A stretch of 64,000 nucleotides of DNA, taken from contig NC_045147.1 in NCBI RefSeq assembly GCF_008831285.2, positions 16,594,854-16,658,853 on the forward strand, read 5' to 3'. Below are positions 38,699-50,600 of the stretch, in pieces (positions within the stretch are counted from its first letter, which is position 1; each line of letters opens with the position of its first letter). The notes beneath the pieces are model-generated. The model was not told the DNA's origin. It saw nothing but the letters and a program-made list of their open reading frames with translations, and ran no database searches. Origin of the DNA: Nymphaea colorata (taxonomy: Eukaryota; Streptophyta; Magnoliopsida; Nymphaeales; Nymphaeaceae). The position numbers were made by a program, and so were the translations under genes.

Positions 38699-41600
38699 AT
38701 GGAGCGCGCTCTCTCCCTCGCTCGGCCGCCGGCTGTCTCCGGCGATTTCCCTTCGCTCACAACACTCCGGTCACCTCTCCATTCTCGGGCGCTAATTTCG
38801 CTCCCCTCCGAAGGTGGTCGTTTTTCCTCTGGCTAGCTATCTTTTCATTTTGGCATTTGCTTATCTTTTGTTTCTCGGCGGAACAGATTTACTGCAATTT
38901 CGTGCGGGCGGAGTGAAGGCGATCTCGGCCAGGGGGTTTCGGCCGCTGCGTGCCGCTTCTGCTGCCGGGGTCGACGAGATTGGTGTTGTGGCGGCTGTGG
39001 AAGGGAGGCGGAATTCTGGTCCGATCATTGTGATAGATAACTACGACAGCTTTACTTACAACCTCTGCCAGGTACTTTGTCTTTGGTGTGTTCTCTATCT
39101 TATGCCCTCCTGAGTCGTCTGACGATCACATTTGCATAATTTTTCTTTTACGTTCGCCCCTCTTATTTGCGTTTGTTTTGGCATCTCCTTTTTTGAGAGT
39201 TTTTCAGTCACCGGTGACGAATTTCCCGTTTCAATTTCTTTTGTCCGGGATACGACTTCCGGTAACCCATCGGTGATGGATTTGGTTCCACCCCCACCAA
39301 CACCACACCCAACCACCTCGCGAGCTTTTTCTTCGTGCCGTGCCGTCCACTACACTACATTTGTTTCTCACTTCCTTCCTTTCTGCCTCTCATTCTGCTC
39401 ACTCGGCCTCAGTGTTTGGAATCTGGATTCTATGTGACGAATTGGGGAGGGATCTGATTCTTCTCCGTGAGAAATTTTAATCCCCACCCTTTCATAAAAG
39501 TAAGTTTTAGGAAACTTCATATATTTTTGAATCTTATGATACAAGCCTATTGAGTCATTGACTATTAATAGCTAGTGGCTACCGTCACTGTTCCTTTCAA
39601 GGATGGTGGGTCTGGTCCTTCACTGGGTTCCTTGTCATGGTCCCTGGCTTTGGGCCATAACATTCGACCTTCTCGGGCAGCAATGGCGAGTGAACGGAAA
39701 ATTCAAAACATGTGTGCGTTGTTTTAGATTATGGCCGAATTTTACGCGTCCCTAAAAGAAATTCTTCAGTGGTCATTATTCACGTTCAACGGTAAAAGTC
39801 AAACGTGGGGGCCCCAGGTTGCTCCCTGGAGGCCGCATGTCGATTGCCGGGAGCGAGAAATTTCTGTCTAGCGCTCAGAGCTTAAACTTTAAATTTTGAA
39901 GGGCATCTATTTACAATACGTAAATAGGTAAAACCTTGTATATAAATACTTGTGTGGGCAAATGGCCCAAACATGGCTGCCCCGCTGGTCGTCCTCGCGT
40001 CGTTGCTGCCATTCGTAAAGGAGAAAAAAAATTTTAGACTTTTGGAGGCATCGTTTATTCCCATGTTTAAACCAGCGAATCTTTTGTAATTTACAATCAA
40101 GATTCACCAACACGGGAAAAGAAGAAATTGTAGCGTGTTTGAATCGCCATCATATTTTGTGGTTCTTCAGGATAAATGCATTTAGCAAATAAAGGAGATT
40201 TATCAAAGAGGATCAACTTTGACATATGTCTACCTGACTACATGCACATGTAATGATCAAGAACCAAATTACATCATAAATTGATTGAATCAGACTGCTT
40301 TCATTGAAATCTGACAGGAAGTACTCAGTCTGATGTATGAAGAACATGGTGGAAAACCATGTACTTTATTCCCACGTAGATTTTACCAAAAACTTTCCCC
40401 GTGAAATGCTTTATCTATAGCCTAGTCCCACCTTGTTATACTTCCAACCTGAATTGGTAGTTTCTTTCCTATGGAATGTAATGGATCCTGGATATAAATA
40501 TTCTTTTGTTCTCATCCATTTCAGAAATATCATAAGTGCATGCATATAAGATCATAACGTTAACGCCTAATCCATCCTTTTGAGATCCTTGATTGTATGG
40601 AGCCTTTCGATACTTGGTGCAATTAATTGATTTGGCCAGAACTTAATATCAGGAAATCTCGTGCATATATGCATATACGATCATTTTGCCTAATATATGT
40701 TTTTATGAGCTTTGGTTGTCTGTAGATTTTCTATATTGACTGCAATTAATTGATCCAGCCATCTATTCTGAACTTACATAACAGAGTTTGCTAATATAGA
40801 ATAGAACTGATACGTCATTCATTTTATTGTTTTGCTATGGCATTGGCAGTATATGGGAGAACTTGGCGCTGACTTTGAGGTCTACCGCAATGATGAACTT
40901 ACAGTTGACGAAATCAGAAGGTGAATTGCCTTTTTTTTTTCTTAGAATTATCTATAGTACTGTATTTCCTTGGCTTCACTTGTCTTGAATTTTGAACAAC
41001 GTTGTCGTCCTCCTTTTAGGAAAAATCCAAGAGGAATACTTATTTCTCCAGGACCTGGTAAGTGTTGTCAATTGGTCTGAAGTCTTTCTTTGTAATATGC
41101 TCTTGTTGAAATAAGTTACAAGTAATTTCCTTGCCTTTCTAATCTAGGTACACCTCAAGATTCAGGGATATCACTGCAAATTGTTCTCGACCTTGGACCC
41201 TCCACACCCATATTTGGAGTTTGTATGGGACTTCAGTGCATTGGAGAGGCTTTTGGAGGCGAGGCCTTTAACTAGGGACATCTTTTAATTCTACGACATT
41301 TATTTTTTTATTTTTTATTATTTTAATGCTCTAAGCAGTGTTGTACGATACGGGGCTGGTACGTACGATACGATACGTATCTTTTACAAAATACGATACG
41401 ATACATGCCCCGTATCGTACGATACAGACTGATTTCAAAAAATGGGGGTTGGAACCCCCCTTTTCGAGTTTTTTTTATAAAAACCCGGCCCTTCTTCGTT
41501 TTTAACCTAGAGATTGTGCTGCCGTGGAGGAAAATTATCGATTTCCATCGTTAAATCATCGATTTTCAAAATGAAATCATCGATTAAACCATGGATTTGT

Positions 41601-44600
41601 GCGTGGGTGGCTGATTCTCGTTGGGAGGAAGGAGGTTTTTTTAAATCGTGAAGATGAAAATGAAGAAGAAGATGGAGATGAGGATGAGAATGAATATGAT
41701 GAAGATTATGAATGAGAGTCGAGAGTGCTTTCATTTTATATGTATTGACATTGAACATTTTCACAATTTCATTATCATCTTGTGATGTAATACATAACAT
41801 CTAAAATTTGTTTTTTGATGTGGTATCTCATAGACTTATGGACCTTATGACTTATAAATCTGTGTTTTTTATGAAGAACATATTATTCTTGTTTTTTACT
41901 GATTTTTTATGATTTTTTTGATTTTTTTTCCTATTTTTACTGATTTATTAAAAAAAAATGATACGGTTACGATACGTTACGATATTTTACGATACAGCGT
42001 ATCTTAAAGCCAGACTGATACGGCTTACGATACGCTTTTTACAACATTGGCTCTAAGTACACTAGCTTATTTCATTGTTAGGGCTTGCCTTTTTGTTTAC
42101 GTATTTCTTTTGAATGTCAATGTTGAATTAACGTTTGAACTTTAAATGGTTCGCCAAACAATGTGTTTTGGGAGTTTTTTTTTTCCTTATTTAGTTCATT
42201 TATTTACTAATTTACAGGGAAGATTATTCGTTCTCCTTATGGGGTTGTGCATGGAAAAGGTTCACTTGTTTATTATGATGAAAAAGGAGAAGATGGCTTA
42301 CTTGCTGGACTGTCAAAGTAAGTAAAAACCTTTCATCTACCTGGAACTTGGTTTTATATATTGCCTATTAGGATGATTGTGCTTGTTCATGTACATGAAC
42401 ATATACAGCATCACAACAAGTATTAGGTATAGACTTCCACCTAGATAGCTATGGAGTTAGAAATATGACCTCCAAGTTGAACGAGGTCAAGAGCTGGATA
42501 CATGGGTTGTTCTCCTGCATAAATGTGGCAGGGGTCTGCCTAAGCTAGCCCATCATTGCAAAAAAGATGGCAAACAGATATCTAGTTATCAACGAAAGGT
42601 TGATGACCATCAGTGAAATATTTTGCCAAATCTATTGTGGCTTGCCACTACAAAGAAATGCGTCACAGATACAGCATCAAGTTATTGAAACCCCTTTGTA
42701 GAGGGGAGGAAGTTTCGAAGGAAATTGCTTGATAAACCATCCTGTTCAGAACTGGCTGGCATCCACATTCACTTGCATTGTCATTGCAAATTTGCTAGAA
42801 AGTCAATGCTATTAATAATGTAAAAGTTGAAAGCAGTGTGGTACGAATCAACGGATGACGTTCTGAAAGAAGTTGCTTGATAAACCATCCTGTTCAAAAC
42901 TGGCTGGCAGCCACATTCACTTGCACTGGCACTGAACTCGTCAAAAAGTTCACACTATTACTCATATAAAAGCTGGAAATGCTATGATACTAGGAAACAA
43001 ATACAGACACAACCAAACAAAAGATAAACGTGATTTCTTTGGCAAATATGTTTATTGAGTGTACAAAGATACTTTCAGAACATTCAAGTCATTTAACTTC
43101 TGAAACCATTTATTTACAGATCACTGACATGAGCTGATGAAATAGGCAGATGTGTTTTTTCTTTGCATGAATATCATTATGAAGACTTTTTCTAACTTAT
43201 GGAAATTGTAAAAATGCTTTGACAGTCCATTTACAGCAGGTCGATATCACAGCCTTGTGATTGAGAATGAGACTTTTCCTAGAGACATGCTTGAGATCAC
43301 TGCACGGACCGAAGATGGTCTTGTTATGGCAGTCCGTCATAAAAGATATAAGCACATCCAGGTATTCTCTTTTTCATGTCTAATCTAAGCACGTCCAGGT
43401 ATTCTCTTTCTCATGTCTAAGCTACAGTAATACATCTGAGTTTTTTGTGCTCCAAGTACAAACAAGATGTGGGCCAGTGGCTATTCTCCTCCTCATAAGC
43501 ACAGAACTGTATATAATCCCGTTTTCTACAAAAGAGTTGGATACATCATAAACAATTTCAGAAATAAGACTAGGGAAGTGAATTCAATTAGTAACATAGG
43601 GAAATTCGTCAAGTTTGGAGATGGTGGAGATTGCTTCATTTTCTTGTGATGGACAAGATTGTTTGATAATAATAAGTTTTCTTTGTAATGGTTCAACCCC
43701 AGAGGTTTGTTCTTTTATTAAACCAGATTTTATCTCAATTGTTTCATTTGTCTCCTTCACATCCATGCAGTTGTACCAGATTTTATCTCAATTGTTTCAT
43801 TTGCCTTTACAATATGTTGGATGCGGGAGACCAGATTCTAGTGGATGCATGATGCCATGACCTACAAAAATTTTGAAACATTTAAGGTGCTATATTTCTA
43901 TAGCAGTGATGGCCTTAGGTTCATGAACTTTAGCCATTAGTCACTATTTGGGTTGATATTAAGATGTGGTGCTATATTTCTATAGCAGTGATGGCCTTAG
44001 GTTCATGAACTTTAGCCATTAGTCACTATTTGGGTTGATATTAAGATGTGTACACTTCCTTGGTGCTGCGGAATGCAGAAAAATTCACTTCCAATGGGAG
44101 TGACTCGCTTTGGCTTGACATAAAAAGTATTGTTATGTGAGCCTAGTCTGCATGAATAAAATTATAGGATATGATGGTCATGGCTATGCGGGTTAGTTTG
44201 CATGTAGTACCATATGGTAATTGGTACCGATGCTGTTTATGATGTTGCTGTCACATGCTATGAAATGAAATCATCATTTTTGATAGTCAGTGATGGTCAT
44301 AAGCTCATAATGTGACAGATTGACAGCTCATTTATTGCTGGTTTATAATTGAAATTCTTAATAATTGATGACAAACCTCTCTAGCAGATGTAGTCTGACC
44401 ACCGCCTGTAAATGCAAATGGCAAACTGACATAAGCAGTTTCAATCAGTGGCAGAGCCATACTGGTATCTGGACAAATTGGTTCCTCCCATGCTTTCCTT
44501 GATTTTCACTTTCCCAACCTCAAATGCGGGACCAGATTAACCCTGAATCCAACCATGTAGGTGCTCACCAGGTTTGTCAGCAGGTTGGTCTAAGAAACAA

Positions 44601-47600
44601 GGTACCACATTGGGCTTGATTAACAAATGGGTTGTGTGTGGCATAGGAAATTTCATACCAAAACCAAGCTTGACTCAAGTTCTTTAATACAAAAAGCATA
44701 GAAATTGTTACACTACCAGTTATGGACTGGGTTCGGCTTGCATTTTATTAATCGAACTTGGCGTGGTCATTCTCATCTAAAATCCAATAGGATGTAGATT
44801 TGTATATAAGGCTAACACCTCTTAGTGCTCACTCTAATTTGGATTTTTTATCTCTATCACTAGTTCCAACATAAACAGATGCAACAAAGAAAGAAAAAAT
44901 TATTGTGAGAGACTTATTATTAAAAAACATGTTCATGTTCATCTTTATGGAAATTTTGTCCATGTATTGCAACTGGGAGTTTAGCCAGTTTGCCTCTTCA
45001 AGACATGCAGCTGTGAACTTCATATAGGTCTCGTTTCTCTATGCCACTAGTCATCACAGCCATGTGCTACTGTAGCATAGACTTTAATGGTTCAAAAGAA
45101 TCGAGTCATCACTTTTGTGGCTACGTGGGTACATATGTCTTGACATCTCTGATTCTCCAAGGACAAGCTTCTACCTACATTTGAGGTGAAACCATTGCAG
45201 GGAAGGTGTGTTTTCCCTACAAAATGATCTGGTGCATTCTTCCTTGGGAAGTGCAGTTTCTATGAAGCACAATTTCCTCCTCTTACAGCAATTTCTAATA
45301 TCCTGATCAGCAAGGAATCCATGGCTAATTTGTATATCCAAATTTTCTTGTTTTCACTTCACCAATTGTAGCTGTTGGTCTGATTTATGATGATTGTAAT
45401 AGAAGGGACTTGAAAGGTGCTTGGCTGGGATTGACATGCAAAAATCGATGGTGTGAACTGGAACATTAAGTTGAAGGAATTGAAGACAAAAAAAGGAAAA
45501 AACAAAGGAGCTAAATACTTGAGCTATTGGTTCAGTAGACCAGGGACTATTCCTTGGACCTTACCAAGTTGGAAAATCCTAGGATGCATGGCTTATTTGG
45601 ATGTAGCTGTCTAAGGCACAGAGTTGGAAAATTCAATGTCAACTGATGTAACAAATCTCTCTGGACAAGTGAACAAGAATACTAAAATGCATTTTCGTGG
45701 AGATGAAGAATCTACATGATGCTGTTGCCTTGATTTATAGGCTAGAAGGTTATGCAAGATGCAACAGTTACTAAGTCTTGCATCAAGATGGAGCAGGAGA
45801 TGAGAGGAAGAGCTTATGTAATTGGGTGTGGCAGTACAAGCACATGCACACATATACTGAACAAGGTTACTTTTCAGATCATCCTAAATGGCATCCGTGA
45901 GCAAAGCTGTGGATGTTTGTTTCACCTAACCTTGAGGATGCATTTTCTAAAGGTTGCTTTGAAGAAAGCACGTAACAGACTAGGTATTTCTTGGTCAAAT
46001 GTACATGCAGGGAAATGAACCATTAATTTTATATTGCACTAAAACTTCCTCAAATAGTAATAAGAGATTCTTGGGAACATATATTAAGAAGAATGAGCAA
46101 CGATTGACATCAGAATCCTGGATATGTTTTAGCAAAAAATGCTTGCAAGCTTGTCTTTTACAAGTGTGCAGGACATTAGAATTTAGAATAGAATTGCTTA
46201 AAAGTTGTGTGCAAGCGAGTTAGCTGCAAACTGATAGGATTTTCATCCTTCCATTCTTGCTGGTACAATGCTTGCAGGACTTCTACGAAAATGATATGAA
46301 CTATGTCACACGGATACGGGTACGGGTATCCTATGGATACGGGTACGGGTACGGGGACACGACATTTTCAAAATTTTAGGATACGCGGATACGGCGAATA
46401 TTATATTCAAAAAAATTAAAAATGATAATAAAGAAAGTCTCAAACAAAACATTGTTCATCACCAATCTCAAAAGTGATAACTACTAAGACATAAGGAAGA
46501 AAGTCTCAAAGAAAGTTACAAAACATTATTCATCAATCATCACAAAACATTGTTCATCATCATTCTAGTCATCATCAATGCCCAAATCATCGTTCTCCCC
46601 AATCTCCTCTTCTTCCACAATAGAAGATGTTGAGGGAATACAAGGTTCTTCGAATCTTGAATTAACAACTTCAAGTTCATTCTCTTGTTCTAAGTTAAAG
46701 TCGTCAACATTCACGTCCCAATATTTAGTTTCTCCTTCCCTACAAGACAAAAAAATTGTAATTATTATGATGTTAGCGAATAAGAAGAGAAACATCTAAA
46801 TCAATAAATCATATACTTAATTTACCTATATTCTTCTTTGTTCCGTGATAGAAGCCGAAGGTTAGAATGCACATAAACCAGATTTTCTGCACGTTTGCTT
46901 GTGAGATTATTTCGTTTTATAGTGTGGATTTGTGAATATGTACTCCAATTTCTCTCACTGCATGAAGATGTAGCAGGTTGAACTAGCAATCTGAAAGCAA
47001 GGTATTGAAGAGTAGGATAAGCAGTTCCATGTTTAATCCACCAAGATAAAGATGGATAATTATCTTTGTCTACAGTTGCACCTACATCTTCTCCAATTCC
47101 AGTAGAAAACCTTTCAAACTCATCATTAGCTCGGCGATTTTGATGTACATCAATGAAAATCCTATTAATACATGCTACTCTGTTTGTTGATAATTCTAGA
47201 TCCAGATGTGGTGGGGTTCTTCCAACACCCCCTGTAAGCCACTTTTTTCCATAATATTTAGGATTTAATGTATGTGCCATGCATTGAAGAGGATTGCTAC
47301 TTTTATCCCATCTTGCAATCAATATTCTATGCACATGATCAAAAAATGCTGAATCTTCAAGTGCAATACTTTTTTTTTCATGCTTAAAAATAACCTCTTG
47401 GATTTTTTCAATCATAGTGTCCCACATCTCATACACACAGTGCAACGTTGAATTATCACAATCAAGAACTCTCAACATCTCCCAGATCGGCTCTGTGAAT
47501 GCAAGAAAATAAAAGATTTGATCCCACCACTTGTCTTCAAGAATCATTCCTTTGATTGCTTGAGCTTTGTCATCATCATCAGCACGGTAGAAACTCCAAT

Positions 47601-50600
47601 CATCATCAGTCACCATACTGATCAATGCACTTTTCACCCTTTTTATCCTTTTGACCATAACAATTAGAGATGCAAAACGTGTCTCTGCAACTCTTAATAA
47701 TTTTAGATCAGAATGCTTGTTATAAATGGAAAGTGCATGTTGATGATTTACTATGAAATTTCTGATGTTCCTCACATCCTTTTCCAAGTCTTCAATCCAC
47801 GAACATAATTCATAAGCATGAGGATCTTGCTCTTTACTTGGTGGATTGCATATACTCTTTAGAGCCAAATTTAAACTATGAACTGCACAAGAAGTCCAAA
47901 AGATATGAAGGTACTCCTTTTCTATCGCAATACCAGCTGCTCTACATACAGGTGCATTGTCTGTAATTAGCTGAACAACGTTTTCTTTCCCCACTTCTTC
48001 AATTATTTCCATAAACAATCCTTTCAGATACTCAGCACTTTTGTATTCACCAGATGCATCTATTGCTTTCAAGAAAATTGGTCCATTTGCTGAAGTTGCA
48101 ATGAAATTAATAAGAGGGCGTCGTTGCAAATCTGTCCAGCCATCAGAAACAATAGAAACTCCGTGTTGATCCCAAGTGAACTTTTGAGACTCTAACAATT
48201 TGTTCACTCGAGTCATCTGTTGTTCTAGTAGTACAGTGCGAAGCCTTTCAGAACTAGGGGGAACATACCCAGTCAAGTTAGAATTTGCAATAGATGTAAC
48301 TAAGTCTCTCCAATATGGACTTCTAGCTACATTAAATGGTATGCAATTAGCATAGAAAAATGTCGCCACTTTTAGATCTAATTCTCGCCGTCCTTGTAAA
48401 CTAAATGAATCCTTAATTGATTTCTGATGAACATCAACAACTTTTCTTTTTTTGGTAGGATTCTGAATATCATCATGTAAAATTGAAGCAATGTCAATGA
48501 AACCAGATCCAGATGATGTGCTTTTCTTATTCTCAAAGGCTTTTTGTTCTTTCTTCAACTGAGCCAAAGTCTCGTTAGTGATTTTCTTACATGGTTGAAT
48601 TCCTTTTTGACTGATTTTTAATAGATGTGCTTTCACTCTTGTATATGATCCATTGAACTGTCCTTCACAAAAATTACACCTAAAAAAAGCATTTCCACCG
48701 CCTCCAGGAGGTTTCCCCATTAGATTCACGTATGACCATAATGGTGGCTGAGGTGTAGCTGATCCAGAACCACAACTTGTAGGTTGAGAGTCTTGAGACT
48801 GAGACACTGTTTTTCCTTTGCTCGCCATACTAGATTAAACATAATAAAAAAACGGAAAAAACGTATAATGAACATAAAATTTATGAAATAAAACAATACA
48901 ACAAATGACAAAGTATAAACATGCACTGCAGTCACAAAACTTCAGATATTCAGAAGCAGAACGAAGGCTGAATAGTGAACAGGAACATCCAAGAATTGTA
49001 AATGATAGTACTGCCAGACTGAATAGTGAACAGGAACAGAAGCAGTTCGTTAAAGCCTAAAACTAAAAGAAACATGAACAATAGCGAAGGCTGAAGTGAA
49101 TAGATTAGTGAACAGTGAACATGAACATTCACGAATGGTAAATTATATGTTAATGTCATCTAGATATCACGTATTCATCATTGTCTAGCATCATGAACAA
49201 CAGCTAAGGCAAAATCCCCAAATCGGTTATACACCCAAAACGGCAAAATCCCCAAATCCCAAAATCAAACAAAAACAAGAAAACATCGCACATAGCATTG
49301 AAGAATATGATTCTAAACCGTCCAATCTTCAAACCAAAACATCCCCAAATCAGATTTTAATACCCAATGTAAAAAATCCCCAAATAAAAGTTGAAACCCT
49401 AACTTCTATTATCGAAAATAATCGACAAAACACCTACCTGCCTGTCGCTGGCTGCCGCCGGACGCCACCGGAAGTCGCCGTCGATCGCCGGAGCTCGCCG
49501 TCGCCCGCCATTGGCTTACTGTGCTGCCAGCCTGCTGCGTTAGCCGTGGAGGGTAAACGAAGGTCGAGCGTCGAGGGTAGATGTTAGTGCGTAAAACAAA
49601 ACGCGGGTTAAAAAATCAGTTATACAAGTGGTTTGGATCGGGTCTGACCTAGACCCGATCCAAAACGTATCCAGCCGTATCGCCGTGTCGGGATCCCCGT
49701 GTCCGCGTGTCGACACCGGTACTCGACCCAGTCTGCCGTATCCGTGTGACATAGGATATGAATGAGTTCTCTGTTATGATAGTTTCTTATTTTCCTTATC
49801 CTATGAAAATGTAGTGACAGCTTTCGGTGCTTAAGGGTTTCAGGATTTTAGTATATCCTACTCCAAAAACTTTTTCATCCATCTTATGGATTATCTTCTT
49901 TTGAGTGTCATACAAGATTAATAGAATTGTTTTTCAATTTTTACATTTCCTTATTGTATTCTATTTTTTTTCCTTTGAGATCTTCCTGGAAGAATCAAAA
50001 TCAGTTTATCCCAAGAAATTGCTGGGACGAAGTTTTTCATCCCTGCATAATAATGTGGTTCTTCCAAGTGGCAACCATATTAGTTTGTCATACTCTATAT
50101 GTGTGTATGTGTGTGTGTAATATATGCTATCTATAATATGATCCCTAGCATGCGATCCAGAACTGTTGAGTGTCTTTTACATTGGAATAATAATGACACA
50201 CTAATTGTAGATGTGTAAATCGGATCCCATAAGCCAAATAAGTTCAAACTGTTGATTAGGGCTCCTATTAACTGCGATTTATGCATCACAAAAGGATGAT
50301 TTTCTTTATTTATAGGACTTTGGACATGTAGTTTGCATCTATATGGTCAGATTTGTGAAACTACAGATTTATAGTGTTAACATGATGGATAACAAAATTG
50401 AGAGTTTGGGGTTGTTTCATTACATTGTTATCAGATTTTGAAATATATTTTTGTATGAATCAGAGCATTTCCTATTGTGAATAGAGAACAGAAATTCATC
50501 ATTTTCTTGTCTGCCTAATAAAATTAAGAAAGCCATGAGAATGTCTTGTATTGCATAATAAGAGGTATTTTGATTGCATGTGCTTATTTTTTTTACGTTA

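Larger units (their letters stand above)
46301..49754 (-). mobile_element. hAT DNA transposon, structurally complete, in ASB intron 7
   Basis: The 3,454-bp element has perfect 19-bp terminal inverted repeats, CTATGTCACACGGATACGG at 46301-46319 and its exact complement at 49736-49754. It is flanked by the 8-bp duplication GATATGAA (46293-46300 and 49755-49762). It encodes a two-exon transposase with no visible break, on the strand opposite to the host gene. Subterminal DNA carries clusters of GGATACGGGTACGGG-type motifs on the left (46313-46395) and related GTATCC/GTGTCGG motifs on the right (49668-49745). These are likely transposase-binding arrays. Perfect ends and duplication suggest a recent insertion. 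Whether it is active cannot be judged from sequence alone. Confidence 0.93.

Noticed and set aside
41507..41800. 97-codon minus-strand frame in the 714-bp hAT derivative.
   Set aside because: His/Leu-rich reading of the complement of a GA-rich tract. The plus-strand acidic tail is the better explanation.
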